Part shown: positions 1-7,209 of the stretch, in pieces
How the letters are laid out: the number at the start of each line of letters is the position of its first letter
Numbering within the stretch: the stretch's first letter is position 1
From: Pseudopedobacter sp035496935
GTDB taxonomy: Bacteria > Bacteroidota > Bacteroidia > Sphingobacteriales > Sphingobacteriaceae
NCBI GenBank assembly: GCA_035496935.1
Contig: DATJED010000014.1
Coordinates: 248,001 to 312,000, forward strand
DNA: 64,000 bases
Direction of reading: 5' to 3'
Position numbers and translations under genes: made by a program
Notes under the pieces: generated by a model
Told to the model about the DNA's origin: nothing
What the model saw: the letters and a program-made list of their open reading frames with translations, nothing else
Databases searched by the model: none

Positions 1-1678
1 TTGCTTGTATTACTTTGTTAGAAGACGAAAATGAACCTAGCTTGTCGTTTAGTGCATCATACGCACTAAATCTGTCGCTTATTTTGTCGTATGCATAAAA
101 ACCGGAATCAGAAGAAAACACAATATTACCCTGCAGATTAAAAATATTGACACCGTAAACAGAATATAAGCCAGATTTTTCATCATATTGTTTAACGGTT
201 TTAACAGCCTTTAGGTCATCTTTAAGCGTTAGCTTAAAAACACCCTTATAAGCATGGGCTACCCATATATTACCCTTTTCATCTTGTTCTACATAACGGC
301 TTGGCTGGTTAAAATTCTGAACCTTGTGCGAAAAACGATAAGCTCCATTAACGCTATTGTAAATGACTAAACCATTATAAGTGCCCTGTATTAACTTATC
401 TGGGTGCTTTTCCATCTGTTTCAAGGTCCATCCACCGGCAACAGAAGAAATTTTCTCGATCCGATTTCCTTTGACTAAATAGGTACCGTTGTTATGCCCA
501 CAAATTAAATTCCCGTTGTGTACCGATAGCTCCCAAACCTGCCCCTGAGAATCAGGTATAATCTTAAAATTTAAGCTCTGCTTTGTACGGGCATTACTAT
601 TCCAATTGCTTTGATAAAGCCCTTGGTTAGTCCCTAAATAAATTCTGTTGTTAAAAATGATGCTTGAATATACCGTACCAAATGTTCCGTTTTTATCAAA
701 ATAAAAGTAGAGCGGCGAATTTAGCTCTATCCTATCAATCCCGTTATCTAAACCAACCCATAAACTTTGGTTTTGATCAAGTTGTAAGCTTAGTACTGTG
801 TTGTTTTGCAATCCGCTTGATTTATTGATGTGCTGTACAATTCTTCCTTCCTCATCAATAATCACCACACCATCCAAAATAGTTCCGTAAGCAAAGTACT
901 TGTCAAATACTTTTACCCCATTGTTTAATTGCGATGCCTTTAAAAGTTCACTCGCTTCGTTTGACCATTTACTAAACCTTATTCCGTCATATAAAAACAG
1001 GCCATCTTTTGCTGTTCCAATTAAGTAGGTGTCTTTTTTAAAAGGTAAAATCGAGAGAATGCTAGACGTGGCTAGCTCCTCGCTTCCGGGTAAAGTATAC
1101 AGTTTTTCTCCTTTTAACTCGTACAATCCTTTACCTGGTGCTTCTATAAAAAACCTTTTTCCGGCTTGGAAAAGAAAAAGAAATGAACCATTTCCTTCTA
1201 CTACCTTTATCTTATTGTTTTGATAAATAAAAACGTTAGCAAATGTTTGGAAAATCACCCGGTCTCCATCTACATAAATCTTCCAAACTTCATTATTTAA
1301 ATCTGATTGATTTTTAACCAGATGCGTTAAGGAATGGTATTTTAAAATAGCCTGTTGATCATACTCCCAAAACCCAAATTCGCCAAAACCACCCGTATAT
1401 ATCTTTCCTTTTTTATCAACCGCTACAGATCTAACCACCAAACGGTGAGGCAAGGCATGGGTTTGCCAAAAAGAACCGTCGTAAGAAAGCAAACCTTCGC
1501 TATTACCGAAATAGATGATCCCGTTTTGATCTTGTGCCATTGCCCAGTTTTGGTTGCCGGCCGCATAATTTGCTTTAAAAAAGTTTTTAACGTAAGGCAC
1601 ACCAACGCTTTGGATGCTCTGGGCATTTACGCTTACAAAGGCAAACACTAATAAAAAAGACAGAAAACGTTTAATCAT
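1..1678 (-). CDS. Two-component-regulator-type beta-propeller protein, N-terminal part (partial)
   Basis: An open frame runs leftwards from an ATG at 1678 off the window edge, giving about 559 residues without a stop. It begins with a signal peptide (residues 1-19, MIKRFLSFLLVFAFVSVNA, then Q). The body is a series of short propeller blades with recurring motifs such as GIIYFGNSEGLLSYDG, GKIYTGGFGEFGFW, NRIYLGTNQGLY and GNIWVAHAYKGVFKL. This is the periplasmic propeller arrangement of Bacteroidota hybrid sensors and LuxR-type propeller regulators. The C-terminal output domain is outside the window, so kinase versus DNA-binding output cannot be decided. The start is supported by the signal peptide directly after it. 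It is divergent from the gene at 1804. Confidence 0.85.
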   Translation of the reverse strand, partial: MIKRFLSFLLVFAFVSVNAQSIQSVGVPYVKNFFKANYAAGNQNWAMAQDQNGIIYFGNSEGLLSYDGSFWQTHALPHRLVVRSVAVDKKGKIYTGGFGEFGFWEYDQQAILKYHSLTHLVKNQSDLNNEVWKIYVDGDRVIFQTFANVFIYQNNKIKVVEGNGSFLFLFQAGKRFFIEAPGKGLYELKGEKLYTLPGSEELATSSILSILPFKKDTYLIGTAKDGLFLYDGIRFSKWSNEASELLKASQLNNGVKVFDKYFAYGTILDGVVIIDEEGRIVQHINKSSGLQNNTVLSLQLDQNQSLWVGLDNGIDRIELNSPLYFYFDKNGTFGTVYSSIIFNNRIYLGTNQGLYQSNWNSNARTKQSLNFKIIPDSQGQVWELSVHNGNLICGHNNGTYLVKGNRIEKISSVAGGWTLKQMEKHPDKLIQGTYNGLVIYNSVNGAYRFSHKVQNFNQPSRYVEQDEKGNIWVAHAYKGVFKLTLKDDLKAVKTVKQYDEKSGLYSVYGVNIFNLQGNIVFSSDSGFYAYDKISDRFSAYDALNDKLGSFSSSNKVIQA

Positions 1679-1803
1679 ATTTATAGATAAATATCAAATT
1701 AAATATACCTTAAAACTGCTTTAAAAACTAACAAAGGTTTTTTTGAAGAATTGCCAGTCAATTTTAAATTAGTTGCTAACTTTAATTCTTAAAATCTACT
1801 GCA

Positions 1804-2637
1804 ATGAAAAAATTATGCCTAGCTATCTTATTTTTACTTTTTAGCCATCAGATATATGCACAGGAATTAACCGTAGGAACTTTTAATATCCGATTACAGA
1901 CCAGTGGAGATATTGGGAATTTATGGCAACAGCGAGCGCCGTTGGTGGTGGATTTAATTCGTTTTTACGACTTTGACATCCTTGGAACGCAGGAAGGTTT
2001 TGCAAACCAATTACTGGATATAAAAACCGCCCTGCCTTATTACTCGGTATATGGAAAAGGAAGAGATGGAGGTGATGCTGGTGAACATTCGTCTATATTT
2101 TATAAAACAGCAAAATTTGACCTACTTGATAAAGGAGATTTTTGGCTTTCTGAAACACCAGAAAAACCATCTATAGGTTGGGATGGCCGATGCTGCAACC
2201 GCATATCGTCATGGATTTATTTGAAGGATAAGAAATCAAAAAAGACGTTCTACGTTTTCTGTATCCACTACGACCATGAAGGACAGGTTGCCAGGCGGGA
2301 GAGCAGTAAATTAATGCTGAAAAAAATCAAAGAAATAGCCGGCGACAAACCAACTATTTTAATGGGCGATTTTAACGGCGACCAGAATAGTGAACCTTAC
2401 AAAATAATTGTAAACAGCAATCAGCTAAAAGATACCTACACCCTGGTTGATTTCCCTTATGCCAATAACAACTCTTTTCAAGGATATGGGAAATTGCTAA
2501 CGGGGAATAACATTATAGACCACGTTTTTGTAACCCCCCAATTTAGGGTTTCTAAATGGGGGATTTTGAGTGATACTTTTCAAGGGAAATACCCATCAGA
2601 CCATTTCCCTGTTTTGGTAAAGATGAAGCTGAAGTAA
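1804..2637 (+). CDS. Secreted endonuclease/exonuclease/phosphatase family hydrolase
   Basis: 277 residues. A signal peptide (residues 1-20, ending IYAQ) directs it out of the cytoplasm. The EEP fold signatures are present in order: TFNIR with Asn28, GTQEG with Glu64 (metal ligand), a WDGRCCNR segment, HYDHEG, MGDFNGD near residue 187 and the terminal SDHFPV. These are the metal-binding and catalytic positions of the DNase I/phosphodiesterase superfamily, so a phosphoester hydrolase is well supported. The substrate (nucleic acid, phospholipid or sugar phosphate) cannot be read from sequence. A TAACTTTA box at 1777-1784 is a possible promoter element. The gene is monocistronic and convergent with trhO. 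Confidence 0.9.
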   Translation: MKKLCLAILFLLFSHQIYAQELTVGTFNIRLQTSGDIGNLWQQRAPLVVDLIRFYDFDILGTQEGFANQLLDIKTALPYYSVYGKGRDGGDAGEHSSIFYKTAKFDLLDKGDFWLSETPEKPSIGWDGRCCNRISSWIYLKDKKSKKTFYVFCIHYDHEGQVARRESSKLMLKKIKEIAGDKPTILMGDFNGDQNSEPYKIIVNSNQLKDTYTLVDFPYANNNSFQGYGKLLTGNNIIDHVFVTPQFRVSKWGILSDTFQGKYPSDHFPVLVKMKLK

Positions 2638-2664
2638 AAGCTTAAAGCAAAAGGCTTAAAGTTC
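2637..2664. repeat. Heptad array, unit AAAGCTT-like, 4 units
   Basis: Four successive 7-mers in perfect register: AAAGCTT, AAAGCAA, AAGGCTT, AAAGTTC. The first base is the last base of the upstream stop codon. It belongs to the set of 7-bp periodic arrays found in many spacers of this window. Confidence 0.6.
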
Positions 2665-2679
2665 ACACAGAACATCCTT

Positions 2680-2701
2680 AAACAAGGAAATGCCTGTTTT
2701 T
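2680..2701. terminator. Possible terminator between convergent genes
   Basis: AAACAAGG pairs with CCTGTTT (one bulged A) across a short loop and is followed by T residues. It lies between the stop codons of the convergent genes ending at 2637 and 2700. The stem is weak. Confidence 0.35.
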
Positions 2702-3650
2702 AATTGAACTTAGTTTTTGCAACTATCGGTTGCGGAACTTTTACGTAATAGCCCGTTCCATCATAAGGGCGTTTTCGCGGATGACTTTGACAGTCAATGC
2801 TACATGCACCTTCCAAAGCCGTTCCGCATTCATCGCATTGCGTAAAATGTTCATTACATTCTGGATTGGCGCAGTTAATCATTTTGGAAGTCGTTTTTCC
2901 GCAGTTCCTGCAAGTAGAGATTACTACCGGGTTTACCTTGTTTACATCTACAGCGATTCGGTTATCAAAAACATAACATTTGCCTTCGAAATCCTTACCA
3001 TCTGCTTCCTTGCCGTATTTAATGATGCCACCGTGTAACTGGTAAACATCATTAAAACCTTCTTTTAGTAAAAGCGCAGATGCTTTTTCGCATTTAATTC
3101 CGCCGGTACAATAAGTCAAGATTTTTTTATCCTTGTACTGCGCCAACTCGTTAATCATTGCTGGAAAATCCCTGAAATTCTCAATATCTAAAGTCACCGC
3201 ATTTTTAAATTTGCCCATGCTATGCTCGTAATTAGAGCGAACATCCAAAATCACCACATCATCGCGGTCTTTCATCTCGGCAAATTCTTTCGGTTCCAAA
3301 TGTTTCCCGGTTTGCTTTGTTGGATCAATGTAATTGGGATCTTTCAAACCTGAATAAACAATTTCCGATTTATAACGGCAGTGCATTTTTATAAAACTCG
3401 GTTCGTCAACCTCATCAATTTTAAACTCAGTAGCGTTAAATCTGCCATCGGCATAAACGTAATCCATATACGCTTTGCAAGCTTCAGCGGTTCCAGAAAC
3501 TGTCCCATTTAAACCTTCATCGGCAATAATAATGCGACCGGTTAAACCAATAGATTTACAAAATTTTAAATGATCTGTAGCGTATTGCTCCGCATCCTGG
3601 ATGTGGCTATAGCAATAATAAAGAAGTGTTTGGTAAGCTTTCATACTCAT
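2700..3650 (-). CDS. trhO: tRNA uridine(34) hydroxylase, rhodanese family (TrhO/YceA)
   Basis: 316 residues, matching the length of TrhO (formerly UPF0176/YceA), which hydroxylates U34 of certain tRNAs using prephenate-dependent or oxygen-dependent chemistry in the cytoplasm. An N-terminal acylphosphatase-like region (GLTGRIIIADEGLNGT near residue 35-50) is followed by a rhodanese domain with the active-site loop CTGGIKCEKA, Cys181 being the expected catalytic residue. The C-terminus carries a cluster of Cys pairs (CRNCGK, CANPEC, CDECG) likely to bind zinc, typical of the Bacteroidota form. An alternative start two codons in (MKAYQ) is possible. A perfect TATCTTTG box lies 33 bp upstream. 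Confidence 0.93.
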   Translation of the reverse strand: MSMKAYQTLLYYCYSHIQDAEQYATDHLKFCKSIGLTGRIIIADEGLNGTVSGTAEACKAYMDYVYADGRFNATEFKIDEVDEPSFIKMHCRYKSEIVYSGLKDPNYIDPTKQTGKHLEPKEFAEMKDRDDVVILDVRSNYEHSMGKFKNAVTLDIENFRDFPAMINELAQYKDKKILTYCTGGIKCEKASALLLKEGFNDVYQLHGGIIKYGKEADGKDFEGKCYVFDNRIAVDVNKVNPVVISTCRNCGKTTSKMINCANPECNEHFTQCDECGTALEGACSIDCQSHPRKRPYDGTGYYVKVPQPIVAKTKFN

Positions 3651-3682
3651 TGATACTGCTGTAAACAGTGTTAAATGAGGCG

Positions 3683-3690
3683 CAAAGATA
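3683..3690 (-). promoter_or_regulatory. Bacteroidota -7 box for trhO
   Basis: TATCTTTG on the minus strand matches TAnnTTTG, the -7 element of the Bacteroidota primary sigma factor. It lies 33 bp before the trhO ATG. No good -33 TTTG is seen. Confidence 0.45.
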
Positions 3691-3804
3691 TTAAAAATAA
3701 TTTTTAGTAAAATTGACGATTGTCAGTTTTGATTTTTAAAAATCGATTGAATGTCAATATTAACGCGGATGTAATCAATTTTAAAGTTAAAAAATTTAAA
3801 TCGG

Positions 3805-3812
3805 TACATTTG
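3805..3812 (+). promoter_or_regulatory. Bacteroidota -7 box for the ABC exporter
   Basis: TACATTTG matches TAnnTTTG and ends 16 bp before the ATG at 3829, predicting a leader of about 12 nt that still contains an AAAGG just before the start. Confidence 0.45.
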
Positions 3813-3828
3813 CCAATTATTTTAAAGG

Positions 3829-5667
3829 ATGAAAACATACTTCAGATTACTCTCTTTTGCTAAACCAATCGGCAAATTTGCCTTTCCATATTTTATATTT
3901 ACGCTTTTTTACGCCCTATTTAACACTTTGGTGTTTTCGATGTTGATGCCCGTTTTAACGGTTTTATTCGATAAAAAAGCCGATACAGTTCCCGTTACAA
4001 GCATGCCCCATTTCGATTGGACATTTCAGTATTTTTTAGACGTTTTTAATTACAATCTTTACCAATACACCCAATTACACGGAGAAAAAGGAGCGCTCAT
4101 TTTTGTTTCAATTATATTGGTAGTCTGTGTTTTCTTCAGCAATTTATTCAGGTATTTCTCTCAAAGAATTATGGAAGATTTGAGAATTTACACACTACAT
4201 AATTTAAGGAGAAACGTATTTAAATCGGTAACAGCGCTACATCTTCACTTTTTTAACAGCGAAAGAAAAGGCGATATCATCGCAAAAATAACTTCTGATG
4301 TACAGGTAGTTCAATATTGCATCACCAACACTTTACAGGTAATTGTGCGAGAACCATTTCTGATTATCGGTTACATGATTTTGCTGTTTAGCATATCCGT
4401 AAAACTTACGCTTTTTACTTTATTGTTGTTACCCATTTCGGGGATTGTAATTGCAAGAATTGTGAAAAAACTGAAAGCAAAAGCATTAAAAGCGCAGGTT
4501 TCTTTCGGAGTTATGGTTAGCCATGTAGATGAGGCGATTAGCGGGATGCGTATTGTTAAGGCTTTTAACGCTTTGCCATACGTCCGCGGAAAATTCAATT
4601 CAGAAAACGACAATTACGCTAAAATAAACCGTTCCATAGCCCGCAGGCAACAGTTAGCTTCCCCTGTTTCTGAGTTTTTAGGCGTACTTACCCTCTCGGG
4701 GATTTTAATTTATGGTGGCGGACTGGTTTTGGACAACGATGCCAGTATTACCGCGGCCGGTTTTATCACCTATATCGGTGCTTTTTCGCAACTTTTGCGT
4801 CCGGCTAAAGCCATTTCAGATTCTTTCAGTAATATTAACCAAGGTTTGGCCGCGGGCGAACGGGTTTTGAATTTAATGGATACTAAATCTCAGATTAACG
4901 ACGAAGCAAAGCCGGTTAAAATCGCTGATTTTAAACAAAACATCACTTTTAAAGATGTTGATTTTTATTATGGCGAAAAGCAAATTTTAAACAAGCTCAA
5001 TTTTGTATTGCCGAAAGGAAAAACGGTGGCTTTAGTTGGCCCATCTGGTGGAGGAAAATCCACTTTATTGGATCTTATTCCGAGATTTGCAGACCCGCAA
5101 TTTGGAACAATTTCTTTGGATGGCGTTGATTTAAAAAAAGCATCACAGGAATCTTTACGCAATTTGATGGGCATCGTAAACCAGGAATCAATTTTATTTA
5201 ACGATACCATTTATAATAACATTGTTTTTGGCCGGGAAGGTTTTACGCAGGAGCAGGTAGAAAACGCCGCAAAAATTGCCAATGCTCATGATTTTATAAA
5301 AAAAGCGGATGAAGGTTACCAAACCAACATCGGAGACCGGGGAATTAAATTATCCGGCGGACAAAAACAAAGAATTTGTATTGCCAGAGCTGTTTTGGGC
5401 AACCCTCCTATTATGTTATTGGATGAAGCCACTTCTGCCTTAGACACCGAATCGGAAAAACTGGTGCAGGAAGCTTTGGACCATTTGATGGAAAACCGTA
5501 CTACTTTGGTAATTGCTCATCGTTTAAGTACCATTAAAAACGCTGATTTGATTGTAGTTTTAGAAAATGGAAAGATTATAGAATCCGGCAACCATGAGGA
5601 GCTGATTGCGAAAGGTGGCTTATATTATAAATTGATTTCGATGCAGAGTTTTGAGGAGGGACAGTAA
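3829..5667 (+). CDS. ABC transporter, fused permease and ATPase (MsbA-like exporter)
   Basis: 612 residues, the usual size of a half-transporter of the MsbA/lipid-drug exporter type that works as a homodimer in the inner membrane. The N-terminal half (about 1-340) holds six predicted membrane helices, for example YFIFTLFYALFNTLVFSM and LTLSGILIYGGGLVL. The C-terminal ATPase has Walker A GPSGGGKST at residues 404-412, signature LSGGQKQR from residue 508, Walker B IMLLDEATSALD and an H-loop (VIAHRLST). The cargo cannot be deduced; lipid A or lipid export is one possibility for this family. It appears monocistronic. Confidence 0.9.
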   Translation: MKTYFRLLSFAKPIGKFAFPYFIFTLFYALFNTLVFSMLMPVLTVLFDKKADTVPVTSMPHFDWTFQYFLDVFNYNLYQYTQLHGEKGALIFVSIILVVCVFFSNLFRYFSQRIMEDLRIYTLHNLRRNVFKSVTALHLHFFNSERKGDIIAKITSDVQVVQYCITNTLQVIVREPFLIIGYMILLFSISVKLTLFTLLLLPISGIVIARIVKKLKAKALKAQVSFGVMVSHVDEAISGMRIVKAFNALPYVRGKFNSENDNYAKINRSIARRQQLASPVSEFLGVLTLSGILIYGGGLVLDNDASITAAGFITYIGAFSQLLRPAKAISDSFSNINQGLAAGERVLNLMDTKSQINDEAKPVKIADFKQNITFKDVDFYYGEKQILNKLNFVLPKGKTVALVGPSGGGKSTLLDLIPRFADPQFGTISLDGVDLKKASQESLRNLMGIVNQESILFNDTIYNNIVFGREGFTQEQVENAAKIANAHDFIKKADEGYQTNIGDRGIKLSGGQKQRICIARAVLGNPPIMLLDEATSALDTESEKLVQEALDHLMENRTTLVIAHRLSTIKNADLIVVLENGKIIESGNHEELIAKGGLYYKLISMQSFEEGQ

Positions 5668-5784
5668 AGTTCGTAATTATCTCTAGACTAAATATTTATT
5701 ATTAGATTTAGATTCTTAATCAATATCACTAAAGCTATCTAAAACAGATATTTTGAAAAATTTTAGCTTAAAGAACTCGCAAAC

Positions 5785-6084
5785 TTGAAAAATCTTTCCA
5801 GTAAAAAGCTATCCTTATTAATTACCTGCATTTACGTGGGTCTTGGCGCAATTTATAGCTTATTATATTGGACAAGTATTAATAATATCACTCTTCCTAA
5901 CCATAGTAAAGTACTTTTTTACTTTTTTGGCCCAGTTTCCTTTGTGCCGATTATGATATTATTCTCTGAGAGACACCCGATATTTTATGTCGTTACTTAT
6001 TTAGGAATTACTTTCCTCTTAATTTGGGCAATTTTTTATGGATTGCTCATTTTAGTTCGGTCATTCAATAAACAACACCAATAA
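5785..6084 (+). CDS. Small three-helix membrane protein, unrecognised
   Basis: 99 residues, starting with TTG because the frame is closed by TAG at 5764 and contains no ATG before this point. Three hydrophobic segments are visible: CIYVGLGAIYSLLYW, VLFYFFGPVSFVPIMILF and VVTYLGITFLLIWAIFYGLL, with a short basic C-terminus. I do not recognise a family. It stands alone between the ABC exporter and a repeat block. The helix pattern argues for a real integral membrane protein, but the non-ATG start keeps confidence moderate. Confidence 0.55.
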   Translation: MKNLSSKKLSLLITCIYVGLGAIYSLLYWTSINNITLPNHSKVLFYFFGPVSFVPIMILFSERHPIFYVVTYLGITFLLIWAIFYGLLILVRSFNKQHQ

Positions 6085-6144
6085 AGGTTTTCAGTTATGT
6101 GGATGCGTTAAGCAAAAAAGAATTCAGAATAAAAAATTTTTCCT

Positions 6145-6193
6145 GCGCTCGTTTGCAACGAGTGCGTAATATGGCTGGGGTTATTCTAACCCC
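6145..6193. repeat. Two short perfect palindromes
   Basis: CTCGTT-TGC-AACGAG at 6148-6162 (extendable outwards with one mismatch) and GGGGTTA-TTC-TAACCCC at 6177-6193. Both have 3-base loops. They open a non-coding stretch (6085-6480) that holds no convincing gene and consists mainly of such inverted repeats. Confidence 0.65.
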
Positions 6194-6275
6194 TTTATAA
6201 AACATCTATAACTAACTCTCATTTCAAACAACAAAATTTCGATGGAATCGAGAAATCAAACCAAACACTCAGCTG

Positions 6276-6408
6276 TTCGGGATGTTTAGCGGAGCGTATC
6301 CCGAATTTATAATAAAGCGGATTTGCAATCCGCATAAATCAACGACATAGTGGATTATAAATCCACAACATTTAAAAGTTCGATATGCGCTACGCTAAAA
6401 TATCGAAC
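6276..6408. repeat. REP-like composite: two related hairpins in inverted orientation around two palindromes
   Basis: Hairpin A, 6276-6305, has arms TTCGGGAT and ATCCCGAA with a loop containing TTTAGCGGAGCGT. Hairpin B, 6378-6408, has arms GTTCGATA and TATCGAAC; read on the minus strand its loop is TTTTAGCGTAGCGC, clearly related to that of A. Between them lie GCGGATT-TGC-AATCCGC (6317-6333) and GTGGATT-ATA-AATCCAC (6350-6366). The inverted pair of related hairpins resembles REPIN-type mobile repeats. The rest of 6085-6480 shows nothing else. Confidence 0.6.
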
Positions 6409-6480
6409 AGCAGCAAGGGAAAAAGAGCGCCCACTCAACCTCACTATTCACCAATCTCCCATTCACCCTAAGAACCCAGC

Positions 6481-7206
6481 TCAAGCCAGCACTTCCTCCA
6501 AAATTTCATGCGATTTTACCAGGCCAAAATCCTCGATATGGAAACTGTAATATTCTATAATCTTGTTCAACAAAACCTTACGCACAGGAGAACTAATCCT
6601 TAATTCCTCAAAGTTTTCGATGGAATTTTTAAACAATTGCAACCATTGCGTTTTTAAATCAGCTTCAATAAAAAAAGTATGTGGCGGTTGATTGGCGACA
6701 AAAACGCCTTCCTTTAAATCAAAAAAGTTGAATCTTTCTGCCCCGCCTAAATCTGGGTGAAAACCTAAAAAACGCGTAAGCTTTAACAGAAAAATTAAAT
6801 GGAAATTTGCAATTCCGTATTCGCTGTGGTCTAACAATTCGATACTTTTTGCGATAAACTCGAACATTACCTCGTCTTCATGCTGTTGCTTGATAGATTT
6901 GTAAATCATCTCATTCAAAAAAATAACGATACTGCTTTTCACAATATCATAAGGGATAGTCTGCAAAACCGGAGAACTGCTTACATCTTTTACCCGTTGC
7001 ATATTTCCGTTGGGTTTGTGGTAAACCACCATATCCAATAAATGCATGGGCTGTAACATGTTTAAAGGAATTTTTGCTTTCGGTTTTTTTACACCATTAA
7101 TCAGGTAAGCCTGCAAGCCAAACTTCTGCGTATAAATTTTGGCAACTACACTTGTTTCCGCATAGTTGGTTGTTCTTAAAACTATTCCTTTCGTTTTGTG
7201 GAGCAT
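6481..7206 (-). CDS. recO: DNA repair protein RecO
   Basis: 241 residues, the expected length. The N-terminus (KGIVLRTTNYAETSVVAKIYTQ) is the OB-fold typical of RecO, followed by the LINGVKKPKAK segment and a helical C-terminal domain containing FHLIFLLKLTRFLGF. RecO loads RecA on SSB-coated single-stranded DNA with RecF/RecR. The zinc-binding cysteines seen in some RecO proteins are absent, as is common in Bacteroidota. It begins 3 bp after the porZ stop codon, so the two are probably cotranscribed. Confidence 0.92.
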   Translation of the reverse strand: MLHKTKGIVLRTTNYAETSVVAKIYTQKFGLQAYLINGVKKPKAKIPLNMLQPMHLLDMVVYHKPNGNMQRVKDVSSSPVLQTIPYDIVKSSIVIFLNEMIYKSIKQQHEDEVMFEFIAKSIELLDHSEYGIANFHLIFLLKLTRFLGFHPDLGGAERFNFFDLKEGVFVANQPPHTFFIEADLKTQWLQLFKNSIENFEELRISSPVRKVLLNKIIEYYSFHIEDFGLVKSHEILEEVLA

Positions 7207-7209
7207 CTT

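Noticed and set aside
1355..1651. 98-codon plus-strand open frame near the left edge
   Set aside because: Antisense to the propeller protein that reads through to the window edge with a signal peptide and repeated blade motifs.
6350..6550. 66-codon plus-strand open frame across the repeats and the end of recO
   Set aside because: Formed by palindromic repeats and antisense recO sequence.
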